Assembly (NCBI GenBank): GCA_963776665.1
Contig: CAVZNQ010000038.1
Location: 186,001 to 250,000 of the forward strand
DNA length: 64,000 nucleotides
Direction: 5' to 3'
DNA from: Roseiarcus sp963776665
GTDB taxonomy: Bacteria > Pseudomonadota > Alphaproteobacteria > Rhizobiales > Beijerinckiaceae
In this document: piece by piece, positions 37,746 through 46,370 of the stretch
Numbering within the stretch: the first letter of the stretch is position 1
Layout of the letters: every line of letters begins with the position of its first letter
Translations under genes and position numbers: made by a program
The notes under the pieces: model-generated
Databases searched by the model: none
Seen by the model: only the letters and a program-made list of their open reading frames with translations
Told to the model about the DNA's origin: nothing

Positions 37746-39540
37746 GCGCGACCCGCCGCCTGGCCGCGATCCTTGCCGCCGACGTCGTCGGCTATTCGAG
37801 CTTGATGGGCCAGGACGAAGCGGGCACGGCGCGCGCGGTCAGGGAAAATCGCGAAGCGGCGGCGCCGATCGTTCGCGGATTCGGCGGGCGGGTCGTCAAG
37901 ACGATGGGCGATGGAGTCCTGCTGGAATTTCCATCCGTCGTCGCCGCCGTCGAGTGCGCGATCACAATCCAGCAGCAGATGGCCAAGCGCGGCGCTGGTG
38001 TTCCGGACGCCAAGCGCATTCTCTACCGCATCGGCGTGAACCTCGGCGACGTGCTGATCGAGGGCGAGGATATTCTGGGCGACGGCGTCAATATCGCGGC
38101 GCGGTTGGAGGGCATTTGCGAACCGGGGGGCGTTTGCATCTCCGGCTCCGCCTATGACCACGTTCGCGGCAGGATCGACACGGAATTTGTCGACCTCGGC
38201 GAGAGGACGCTCAAGAATATCGCCCAGCCGGTGCGCGTGTACGCGCTGGGGGTCGGCGAGATCGCCCGGGCGAATCCGGCGGAACCCGCGACGCCCGTAG
38301 CGCCCACGCCGCAGAAAAGACGTTTCGGGCTCGCCCCGCTCACCGCCGCGCTGGCGGCGCTGCTCATTGTGATCGCCAGCGGCGCTTGGTGGTTCTTCAA
38401 TGCGAACCAGCCCGCAAGCGTCGCCACGAAGGCGCCCGCCGAAGCCGCGCGGCTGTCGATCGTCGTGCTGCCCTTCGCCAATCTGTCGGGCGATCCGGCT
38501 CAGGATTATCTCGTCGACGCCCTGACCGACGAACTGACCACCAGTCTGGCGCGGCATCCGCGGCGCCTTCGTCATCGCGCGCAACACGGCCATGACCTTC
38601 AAGGGCAAGCCGGTCGACGCCAAGGCGATCGGCAAGGATCTGGGCGTGCGCTATGTTCTCGAAGGCTCGGTACAACCGAGCGGCGATCGGATGAGGGTCA
38701 ACGCCCAGCTCATCGACGCCGGCAGCGGCGCCCACCTCTGGGCCGAACAATTCGACACGCCTCGCGGCGATCTGTTGCAGACGCAGGACGCGATCGTCAC
38801 GCATCTGGCGAACGCACTCGACTTTCAGCTCTACCCAGGCCGAGGGCGCACGCACTCAAACGGACGCCCGGGGCCGATCGCGACGCCGAGGACTTGGCTC
38901 TCCAATGCGCCGCGAGCGCGCGGAAGGCCGGATGGATCGGCAAGGAGGCGGATGCGGCATTCGCGCTCTGCGAACAGGCGCTCGCCATCGATCCCAACAA
39001 TGTCCGCGCCCTGATGGCATCTGGAGGTCAAGTTCCTCGACGCCGGCGTTGCTTGGCGTTTCCGGCGACTCCAAAGGCGACCTCGAGCGGGCCGACGAAT
39101 TGGAGTCTCGAAGGCGCTCGCCCTCGATCCAGATTGCGACTTGGACTCACGACTAGTAAGGGCTGACGTCCTTCGGCCCAGGGGCGCAACGACGAAGCGG
39201 TCGCCGAACTCGAGCGCGCGCTCGACGTTGGACCCGTCCAGCGTGGACGCTGAGAGCCGACCTGGGCTTGGGTCCACCTGCGCCTCGGGGAATTCGACAA
39301 AAGCTTCGAATATTTCGACAAGGCGATTTGGTCGAGCCCGCACGGATCCGGCGCTCGCCTCTTGGTACGGCAGGCAAGGCAGTCGGCCAATTTCGGGCTG
39401 AAGCGTTATGACCAGGCGATTGAACAGGCTCGCCAGGCGATCGCGATCAATCCGAATTACATCCCGTGGGCGCATACGATCCTCGTGGCGGCGCTCGCCC
39501 TGACCGGTCATGACGCCGAAGCGCGCTTGGCCGGCTGGAA
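37742..39540 (+). pseudogene. Decayed tandem paralogue of the cyclase/TolB/TPR gene
   Basis: Begins at a GTG overlapping the stop of the intact copy, with an apparently complete cyclase domain (ADVVGYS, GDGVLLEF, LGDGVNIAARLEG), a membrane helix and the TolB-like start (VVLPFANLSGDPAQDYL). The frame then breaks near 38563, again near 38836 and 38865, and several more times between 39010 and 39330, each fragment still recognisable as TPR-type sequence (ALAIDPNNVRALMA; ERALDV; QARQAIAINPNYIPWAH). The 3' end is lost: the sequence runs directly into the convergent 3' end of the Ntn-hydrolase gene. The number of breaks and the truncation argue for true decay. Confidence 0.8.
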
Positions 39541-40576
39541 CTGCGACGTGACGTCGCCGCTGAGATCGATGTTGCTGGGGTTCAACGTCATGACCGGGGC
39601 GCCCTCGGAAAAGTTGAGCTTGCTGAGATCGGTCCAGATCACATTCGGGGCGGTGGTCAGCTCGAAAAAGTAGCGCTTCGCGGTGAGATTGCTGACGGTT
39701 CGATATTCCGTGTCGAAGGTCGAGCCGTTGACCGGCGCGCCGAACGGGATCGACACGTTGCGGATCAGCCCGAACATGCCGGCGACGCCGGCCCGCTCCG
39801 ACGTCGGCTTGGTCAGCACGGACAAGGAAATAGGTCGCCCGCTGGAACCGGTCGCGAGGGTTCACGTTGCCGGGAACCGGAGTTTCCATGGTCGGGTTGG
39901 CGAAGTCCTTGCCGCCCAAAAGTTCAAGCTGCTTGTCGTATTCGGGCGCGTTGGTCATGACGCGGAATTCCCGCCCGTGATGCACGACGAGCTTGCCGCC
40001 GAGATATTCGAGGATGGCCGAGTCGCCTGAGGCGTCTTCGAGCGCGACATGAACGGTCCCGGTCTGTTTCTGGCCATGCACCTCGATCTCGACTTTCACG
40101 ATCTGGATCGTCGCAAGTTTCGCCAGCGCTTCCTCGACCGTCGCGGCGTTGTCGAGAGCGTATTGCGCCCATAAGGCCGCCTGGACGCCGGGCTTGGCTA
40201 CGTCGCGAGGCCCGTAGTCGGCTGGCGGGAAATAGAGCATGTGGGCGGCGAGGCCGCGCTCATTGACGCCGTCGGCCGTCCCAATGCCGAATATGGTCGT
40301 GACGACGCTGCCGTATTGCGATGTCCATTTCGCCGGATTGTCTGCGACGACAGTCATTGGTCCCGCATTGCCGCCGTCGCGCGCGAGCCCGCGGGGAAAC
40401 ACTGTCAGAACCGGCTCTGTGGTCGTCGCCCAATCCATGCTGCGCGCAACCAGCATCGGGTCGCCCTTGTCATTGGCGAAGATCCGCGTGCAGGCGTCGG
40501 CATATTGGACCGCGGCGAGCGAGAAAGCCGCGACGGCGGTCAGCGAGACCGTCGTGAAAACAGTTTTCGCGATCAC
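39508..40576 (-). CDS. Linear amide C-N hydrolase (choloylglycine hydrolase family, C45/C59-like Ntn), frameshifted
   Basis: About 355 residues. A signal peptide ends at ADA|C, exposing Cys29 as the N-terminal nucleophile expected of Ntn-hydrolases such as bile-salt hydrolase and penicillin V acylase; CTRIF, ARSMDW and the later NERGLAAHML segments are family features. A break near 39825 (one extra base) separates RFQRATYFL from SVLTKPTSERAGVAGMFGL, and the C-terminal LSKLNFSEGAPVMTL is typical. Predicted periplasmic amidase, substrate unknown. Its last 33 bp overlap the truncated cyclase pseudogene on the other strand. Confidence 0.87.
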
Positions 40577-40795
40577 TTGAAATTCCCCAGCAAGTTTCGC
40601 CCAGGCGCGAAAGGCAAGCCAGTCCCCTTACCACCTACGCGGGGAACAAGGGCGATGAAACTCCGGGAAAAGCGGGGCGCCGTCGCTTGAACGGCGCGCC
40701 CTTTCGCATTTACATATACTCACGATCGAAACGGCGGCGCGCTTTCCCTCCCAAGTCGGCGCGCCGCCGTCCTCCCGTTCAGCGTGGGATTGCGA

Positions 40796-42298
40796 TCACG
40801 CCTTGGGGAAGGGGACGGCCACGAAGCGGTCGCCCTCGGCGGTCTGAATCCGCATCAGCACCGACTTCTTGCCCTGGCTCTTCGCGCTCGCGACCTCGGC
40901 CTTCACCTCCGCGGGCGTCGACACCGGCTTGCCGCCGACGTCGAGGATCACCTGGCCCGTGGCCAGGCCTTGCTCGGCGGCGGCGCCATCCGGATCGACG
41001 CCGACGATGGCGACGCCCTTGTCTCCGGCGCCGGCGACCTCATTGGCTGGCGCGAGCTTGATGCCGAGCATTGACGCCTGCTGGCCTTCCGACTTGCCGG
41101 CATTGTCAGCCTTGGCGACAGCCGCGTTCTTCTGGTCGGCGAGCCTGGCGGTAGCCGTCTTCTCGGCGCCGTCGCGCATGTATGTGAGCTCGACCTTGTC
41201 GCCCGGCTTCATCGAGCCGATGCGGCGGGTGAGATCGCCTGCATCCGCAACCGCTTCGCCATTCACCTTGGTGATGACGTCGCCGGGCTTGAGGCCGGCC
41301 TCCGCGGCGGGCGTCCCCGGCGTCGCCTCATCGACCATCGCTCCGGTGGCTGACTTCAGGCCCATGCTGTCGGCCATGTCCTGCGTCATCGGCTGGATCT
41401 TGACGCCGAGATAGCCGCGCGTGACGCTGCCGCCATGCTCGAGCGCCGACTCGACGCTGCTGACCATGCTGGCGGGAATGGCGAAGCCGATGCCGACGCT
41501 GCCGCCCGACGGCGAGAAGATGGCGGTGTTCATGCCGACCACTTCACCCTTGGTGTTGAAGGTGGGTCCGCCGGAATTGCCCTTGTTGATCGGCGCGTCG
41601 ATCTGCAGGAACTGGTCATAGGGGCCGTCGCCGATGTCGCGGCCCTCGGCCGAGATGATGCCCGCGGTCACCGTGCCGCCGAGCCCGTAGGGATTGCCGA
41701 TCGCCACCACCCAGTCGCCGATCCGCGGCATCTCCTTGGCGAAAGTCACGTACGGGTAGTCGCCCTGCTCGTTGACCTTGATGACGGCGACGTCGGTCTT
41801 CGGGTCGGTCCCGATCACCTTGGCGTCGAGGGTCTTGCCGTTGTCCATGGTGACGGTGACGGTCTTGGCGTTCTGGACCACATGATTGTTGGTGACGATG
41901 TAGCCGTCGGCGGAAACGAAGAAGCCCGAGCCCTCGCCCATCATCATCGGGTGGGAGTTCTGCGGCGCGGCGTTCATGCCGCCGCCGAAGCGCTTGAGGA
42001 ACTCCTGCATTTCCGGCGGAAGGTTGTCCATCTGAACGCCATTGCCTTCCGATGAAGCATTGGCGATCTTGACCTTGACCGAGACGACCGCCGGCTTGAC
42101 GCGCTCGATCAGGGTCGCGAACGACGGCGCGCCCTGCGCATTGAGATCGGACGTGACGACGGGCGCCGCATGGGCGGCGTGGGTGCTCGTCAACGCGTTC
42201 TCCGCGAACGCGCCGGCGGCCGCAAGCGCAGCAACCGCGACCGAGGCGAGGATGGTCCTGCGCCGTGCGCCGGGGTTGGCGAGAGAGGGGTAAGACAT
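40796..42298 (-). CDS. degP: Periplasmic serine endoprotease DegP/Do (second copy)
   Basis: A 500-residue HtrA protease. Signal segment about residues 13-45 (ASVAVAALAAAGAFA; cleavage near AHA|AP). The catalytic triad is complete: His139 (TNNHV), Asp169 (KTDVAV) and Ser242 (GNSGGP), and two PDZ domains follow. The start at ATG 42298 has GGAGA upstream; in-frame codons beyond it are not conserved. It differs clearly from the copy at 2.2 kb (for example a longer segment with a Met-rich HPMMMGEG before the protease core), so the two are old paralogues, not a recent duplication. Confidence 0.94.
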   Translation of the reverse strand: MSYPSLANPGARRRTILASVAVAALAAAGAFAENALTSTHAAHAAPVVTSDLNAQGAPSFATLIERVKPAVVSVKVKIANASSEGNGVQMDNLPPEMQEFLKRFGGGMNAAPQNSHPMMMGEGSGFFVSADGYIVTNNHVVQNAKTVTVTMDNGKTLDAKVIGTDPKTDVAVIKVNEQGDYPYVTFAKEMPRIGDWVVAIGNPYGLGGTVTAGIISAEGRDIGDGPYDQFLQIDAPINKGNSGGPTFNTKGEVVGMNTAIFSPSGGSVGIGFAIPASMVSSVESALEHGGSVTRGYLGVKIQPMTQDMADSMGLKSATGAMVDEATPGTPAAEAGLKPGDVITKVNGEAVADAGDLTRRIGSMKPGDKVELTYMRDGAEKTATARLADQKNAAVAKADNAGKSEGQQASMLGIKLAPANEVAGAGDKGVAIVGVDPDGAAAEQGLATGQVILDVGGKPVSTPAEVKAEVASAKSQGKKSVLMRIQTAEGDRFVAVPFPKA

Positions 42299-42546
42299 GC
42301 AGAGGTCTCCAGATTCCTGAATGACCGCATCACAGCGGTTGATCGGGGGATCATCGACCTCAGCGCCTATCCGGAACTTGGCCGGCGCATTAAGCTTTCT
42401 CAAGGAAGGAGTCGGGCCGCCAGGCCTCCGCCAAGTTCCGGCCGCGATCTCTCCGCGGTTAACGTTAATAGCGGGGCTTCCGCCGCAGCGGGCGGCTTGC
42501 GGCCGCGTTCGCCGTACGCGCGGCCGCTCCGGGACCGACGCCATGG

Positions 42547-42945
42547 ATGGACTGGATGCGGGCGCACCGCGGCGAGATCCAGCAGACTGGCGCCAAGCCT
42601 ACGCCGTTCACAGAAGAAATTTTCCAGCACACCGACTACGGCCCGCTCAAAGGATACACGCCTCCTTCCTGCGCGGCGACGGTCTCAGCGGCGCTCGAAT
42701 TGACGGGATACAAATCGACCCACGACGCCTCGGCGGTCTCTTACCGAGACTACGGAGACCCGTGCGAACTCAAGCCAGGCTGCATCGTCGTCTTTCAATG
42801 GCCCAACAAGGACCATCACGTGGACTTCTGCGACGCCATCATTGACGAAAGCACGGTGCGCGGCCTCGGCGGCAACCAGGGCTCCCAGCTCAAGGACAGC
42901 GACTACTCGCGCAACTACATCGTCGCGACGCGGTGGCCAGTCTGA
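42547..42945 (+). CDS. TIGR02594/CHAP-like amidase family protein
   Basis: 132 residues without a signal peptide. It resembles the TIGR02594 group of NlpC/P60-CHAP-related proteins: a Pro-Ser-Cys motif (Cys42, PPSCAATV), GCIVVFQWP, His91 in HHVDFCD as probable catalytic His, and GLGGNQGSQ near the end. Members may cleave peptidoglycan stem peptides, and are found on phages and chromosomes. Divergent from the second degP across 248 bp. Two other cysteines (73 and 79) are less usual. Function is inferred from motif only. Confidence 0.75.
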   Translation: MDWMRAHRGEIQQTGAKPTPFTEEIFQHTDYGPLKGYTPPSCAATVSAALELTGYKSTHDASAVSYRDYGDPCELKPGCIVVFQWPNKDHHVDFCDAIIDESTVRGLGGNQGSQLKDSDYSRNYIVATRWPV

Positions 42946-42989
42946 GCGGACGGCGACTTCCCCCTGGGCGCTTAACTTGAAGGAAAGGG

Positions 42990-44450
42990 CTATCTTCTGA
43001 ACTCTTGCTTCACCGCGCCGTAGAGCGCCTTGAAGCGTTCGCGCTCGGCGGCGAACATCGCGGCGAGCTTCGGGTCGGGCGCGGTGACGTCGGCGATTTC
43101 GGGCGGGAGGCAGACGATCTCGGGCGGCTCTCCGGTCGCAGCCATCCGCGCAAGGCGCGCGGCGCCGAATGCGGGGCCGGTTTCGCCGCCGCGCATGCGC
43201 ACGACGGTAAGGCCGGTCGCCGCGGCGATCATGCGTGTCCATAGCGCGCTTTTCGCGCCGCCGCCGGTGAGGCCGACGCGCTCGATCGAAGCGCCGGCGC
43301 CGGCGAGGCAGTCGCGGGCGTCCGCGAGCGTCAGCGCGACCCCTTCCATCACCGCGCGGGCGACGTCGGCGCGCGAAGTCGTCTCGCTCAGGCCGAACAG
43401 GACGCCGCGCGCGTGGGGGTCGTCGAGCGGCGTCCGCTCGCCGGAAAGATAGGGCAGGAACAGAAGCGCGCCGGGACCGTCATAGCCGTCCGCCGCTTCG
43501 CGCTCGAGCGTCTCGGGCGGCGCTCCAAGAAGCCGGCCGGCGAAAGCGAGCGCGCCGGCGCCGTTGAGCATCGCCGCCATGGCGTACCAGCGGTTCGGCA
43601 GCGCGTGGGCGAAACTGTGAACGAGCTTTTCCGGCGCGGCGAGGTAGCTGTCGGTCGCGACGATGAGCTGGGTCGCGGTGCCGAGCGAGATGAACGCTTC
43701 GCCGGCTGCGACGGCGCCGAGGCCGATTGCTCCCACGGCCGCGTCGCCGCCGCCCGCGGCGAGAGCGACGCCGTGCGGCAGGCCGAGTTCGTCGGCGACT
43801 TTGGGCGCGATCCGTCCGGCTGGCGCCGATCCCTCAATCAGCCGCGGCGCCCAGGCGGGATCGGCCTCACAGGCCGCGAAGGCTTCCGCCGACCAGGCGC
43901 GCGCGGCCTCGTCGAGGAGCCAGGTCCCGGCCGCGTCGCTCATGTCGGCGGCAAGTTCGCCTCCGAGCTTCAGGCGCAGATAGTCGTTCGGCGACAGGAT
44001 CCACGCGGTGCGGCGCCGATTGTCCGGCTCATGCCGGGCGATCCATTTGAGCTTGGGCCCGGTGAAGCCCGGCATCGGCTTCACGCCGACGACCCGGGCG
44101 AGCTCGGGATGATCGGAGGCGAGCTCTCCGGCCTCGCGATGGGCGCGGGCGTCATTGTGCAGGATGGCGGGCCGAACCGGCTTCATTGCGCGGTCGAGCA
44201 GGATGGCGGCGTGCATCTGCCCGGAGAAGCCGATCGCCCTCAGCGCGCCGAGCGCTGTGCCGGAGGCGTTCTTGATATCGGCGATCGCGCCGGCCATGGC
44301 GGCGGCCCAGACGTCCGGATCCTGCTCCGACCAGCCGGAGCGCGGACGGTCGGGCGAATACGGGCGCTGTGCGCTGGCGAGCGGCGCGCCTCGCTCGTCG
44401 GTCAATAGAGCCTTGAGCCCGGAGGTTCCGCAGTCGAGCCCGAGATACAT
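42990..44450 (-). CDS. xylB: Xylulokinase (FGGY carbohydrate kinase)
   Basis: 486 residues. Phosphorylates D-xylulose for entry to the pentose phosphate pathway. FGGY features: the N-terminal ATPase-fold strand LGLDCGTSGLKALL, the substrate-contact FSGQMHAAILLD that distinguishes xylulokinases from glycerol kinases, catalytic Asp in LSPNDYLRLKL, and the C-terminal GLTGGGAKSALWTRM. No xylose isomerase or transporter is adjacent, so it may serve another ketose route. It is convergent with the CHAP-like gene, with 44 bp between stops. Confidence 0.92.
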   Translation of the reverse strand: MYLGLDCGTSGLKALLTDERGAPLASAQRPYSPDRPRSGWSEQDPDVWAAAMAGAIADIKNASGTALGALRAIGFSGQMHAAILLDRAMKPVRPAILHNDARAHREAGELASDHPELARVVGVKPMPGFTGPKLKWIARHEPDNRRRTAWILSPNDYLRLKLGGELAADMSDAAGTWLLDEAARAWSAEAFAACEADPAWAPRLIEGSAPAGRIAPKVADELGLPHGVALAAGGGDAAVGAIGLGAVAAGEAFISLGTATQLIVATDSYLAAPEKLVHSFAHALPNRWYAMAAMLNGAGALAFAGRLLGAPPETLEREAADGYDGPGALLFLPYLSGERTPLDDPHARGVLFGLSETTSRADVARAVMEGVALTLADARDCLAGAGASIERVGLTGGGAKSALWTRMIAAATGLTVVRMRGGETGPAFGAARLARMAATGEPPEIVCLPPEIADVTAPDPKLAAMFAAERERFKALYGAVKQEFRR

Positions 44451-44530
44451 GGCGCGAATTCTGCGCCGCGGCGGTGACGTTCACAAGCGGCCGACTGTCT
44501 TCTCCCGCGAGGGGAGAGAGCCTGGCCGGT

Positions 44531-44881
44531 TCAGTGCCGCCAGGCTTCGCACCGGGAAAACGACCGCGTGGGCGCGCGCCAGTCTTCCACGGGATCGGAA
44601 TCGTCTTCGTCCAGGTCGCGGACCCGTTCCAGAATGTACCTGAGCCCCGAAAGGATCGGCTGGTCGGCGCCGCGCGCCGCATGGCCGACGCCTTCCCAAT
44701 CGCCATCGCGCGCCCGGCGCGAGAAGCGGCGAACGAGCCCGGCGGCGAACGCGCCGCTCGTCAGGTTGCGCCTGGCCGCGTCGCGTGAGACCTGGCGGGC
44801 GAAATCGCCGCCGATCGAAAGCACCGCGGCCCGCGCCACATGAGGATTGGAGCAGGTCAGGACGATCTCTCTCACGATCAT
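44531..44881 (-). CDS. Small conserved-looking protein of unknown function
   Basis: 116 residues starting at an ATG with GGAG nine bases upstream. The N-terminus reads IVREIVLTCSNPHVARAAVLSIG; the middle is Arg-rich and the C-terminus is acidic, then Arg/Ser-rich. No signal peptide or membrane segment, and no family recognised. It lies 80 bp upstream of xylB in the same direction. Support is the ribosome site and coding-like third-position GC; it could still be a spurious frame. Confidence 0.45.
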   Translation of the reverse strand: MIVREIVLTCSNPHVARAAVLSIGGDFARQVSRDAARRNLTSGAFAAGLVRRFSRRARDGDWEGVGHAARGADQPILSGLRYILERVRDLDEDDSDPVEDWRAPTRSFSRCEAWRH

Positions 44882-45188
44882 AACGCAGGCTCCTCTCACA
44901 GCGTGGACAGGCCAGGGCTTTATGAGGAGCGAATTTGTCCTCAACGTGTCATCGGCCGAAATAATTCTTTCAATTCGACAGTGGTCAACGTTTAGACAGC
45001 GCAATGTCAACGAATTGTCATATTGGAGAGTGTTGCGCCGCAGCATCGATGTGGACTTTTGATCTGGCGCCGTGACAATCGTTCAGGGCATATGCTTCGT
45101 GTAAACTCATTTGCTCGTGTAAGCGCCTTGATTTCTACTGAACGATTGCCGGACTGCTGCGACATTCAGGGCGGCGCCGGCGAGACCG
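44882..45188. other. Relatively AT-rich intergenic stretch
   Basis: A gap of 307 bp whose base composition is visibly lower in GC than the neighbouring genes (for example around 44935-45160). I find no gene, tRNA or clear repeat. Together with the permease remnant next to it, it looks like a site of past insertion or deletion. Confidence 0.4.
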
Positions 45189-45456
45189 TCAGCCGCCGCG
45201 GCGCATCAACATTCCGCGCCCGGGATCGTAGGCGACGATCGCGGCGGCGAGAAAGACTGCTGTGCATCCTGTGACGACCGCCAGCGAGACCGGCTCGACC
45301 TTGCCCCAAAAAGCAAAGCGAATCAGTTCGACGCCGTGCGTGAACGGGTTGAGCCGGCAGACGGTCGCGAGCCACGGGCTGCCCTCCTGCACGCGGCGGG
45401 GCTGAGCGGCGCGGCGAGCGCCGTGAGGGCGAACGCAAGGAGGATCGGTCGCGATC
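45189..45456 (-). pseudogene. Remnant of an ABC-2 type transporter permease
   Basis: The last about 60 codons are those of an ABC-2 permease C-terminus: WLATVCRLNPFTHGVELIRF, then a helix VVTGCTAVFLAAAIVAYDPGRGM and an Arg-Gly end. In front, a second-frame fragment LLAFALTALAAPLS resembles an earlier helix of the same family, but the intervening helices are missing and no start, N-terminus or partner ATPase is present. It is therefore a deletion-bearing relic. Confidence 0.65.
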
Positions 45457-45521
45457 ATTGTGCCGGCCGGGGCCCGGCGCCATGATCGTTCGCCATTCGC
45501 GCCTGCGCCGGGGAAGAGACA

Positions 45522-45860
45522 ATGAAATTCGCCGTACGAATCAGCGTCGCTACGATGATTCTCGCCCAGCCGGCGATGGCGAAGGACACGCGGTTCTGGA
45601 ACCTGACGTCCTCAACCGTCAAATCGCTAGAACTTGCGCCCGCCGGCACCTCCGCCTTCGGTCCGAACCAATGCGCCAATGATCCCGATGGGGCCGTCGA
45701 CCACGACGAACGGGTGAAGGTGACCGGAGTGGCGACCGGCGCGTATGACGCGCGGCTCAAGCTCGCCGATGGACGGGTGTGCATGGCCAAGGCCGTGCGG
45801 ATCGAGACGGGCAAGCCGTTCTCCATCGAGGACAAGGACCTGGTCGGCTGCGCGCCCTGA
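45522..45860 (+). CDS. Small secreted protein
   Basis: 112 residues with a signal peptide (cleavage near AMA|KD). The mature domain, about 90 residues, begins DTRFWNLTSSTVKSLELAPAGT and contains three cysteines. Similar small secreted proteins occur in Beijerinckiaceae/Methylobacterium relatives with no assigned function; this is from memory. A GAAGAG site precedes the ATG. It stands alone, convergent with pqqA. Confidence 0.65.
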   Translation: MKFAVRISVATMILAQPAMAKDTRFWNLTSSTVKSLELAPAGTSAFGPNQCANDPDGAVDHDERVKVTGVATGAYDARLKLADGRVCMAKAVRIETGKPFSIEDKDLVGCAP

Positions 45861-46044
45861 CTTTCCGGAAGGTCGCGCGCAGCTGAAGCGTTCGCGCGCC
45901 TAACTCCGCTCTCGGCGAGGACCACCGGCAGATCGGATCAGTAGGATCAATTTTGGAGAAGGGACAACGGGCGGCGGGGCGCCGCCGAATGACTTTAGGA
46001 GGAGTTCCGGCGCTCCGCCAATTGGCGGAAACGCCGGCAGGCGC

Positions 46045-46122
46045 TCACATTTCGGCGGTGAGATAAGCCGTTACTTCCATGCCAGCGCAGATTTCGACTA
46101 CGATAGGAGCGGTCCAGCTCAT
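46045..46122 (-). CDS. pqqA: PQQ precursor peptide PqqA
   Basis: A 25-residue peptide starting MSWTAPIVVEICAGMEVTAY and ending LTAEM. It matches PqqA closely: the Trp near the N-terminus, the EICAGMEVT core, and Glu16 and Tyr20 spaced E-x-x-x-Y, the two side chains that PqqE cross-links to build pyrroloquinoline quinone. AAGGAG lies seven bases before the ATG, and a good promoter is upstream. No pqqB, C, D, E or F lies in this window, so it is either an extra copy or separated from its biosynthesis genes. At 78 bp it is easily missed. Confidence 0.88.
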   Translation of the reverse strand: MSWTAPIVVEICAGMEVTAYLTAEM

Positions 46123-46173
46123 GTGCATTCTCCTTCACGCGCGTTTCCGGCCCGGATTCTCCGGACTGGGACT

Positions 46174-46202
46174 AACATAGCAACTCCGCCGCAGACTGTC
46201 AC
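46174..46202 (-). promoter_or_regulatory. Predicted promoter of pqqA
   Basis: On the minus strand, GTGACA (46202-46197) and TATGTT (46179-46174) are separated by 17 bp. The predicted start is about 44 bases before the pqqA ATG, leaving room for the AAGGAG ribosome site. The rest of the 45861-46370 gap holds the palindrome near 46311 and no other feature I recognise. Confidence 0.45.
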
Positions 46203-46310
46203 CCCCCAATGGGTCCATCGCGCCTTCTCACGTCGATTTGACTCAGTTGGCCGGGCGCGGGCAGGCCCCCGAGCGAAAAAGAAAGTTTCGCCGCCGCCAC
46301 GAAATTATTC

Positions 46311-46322
46311 TCGCAATTGCGA
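46311..46322. promoter_or_regulatory. Perfect palindrome upstream of soxB
   Basis: TCGCAATTGCGA is a perfect 12-bp palindrome 48 bp before the likely soxB start and after the pqqA promoter. It could be an operator for the sarcosine oxidase operon. A 12-mer palindrome of this composition may also arise by chance. Confidence 0.25.
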
Positions 46323-46370
46323 GTGAATGCGGGCATTCGTCGCCGCCGGAGTCACCTCAGGGCGCGTCAG

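Noticed and set aside
45189..45522. Intact ABC-2 permease gene
   Set aside because: Only a C-terminal segment and one displaced helix remain; no N-terminus, start or partner ATPase.
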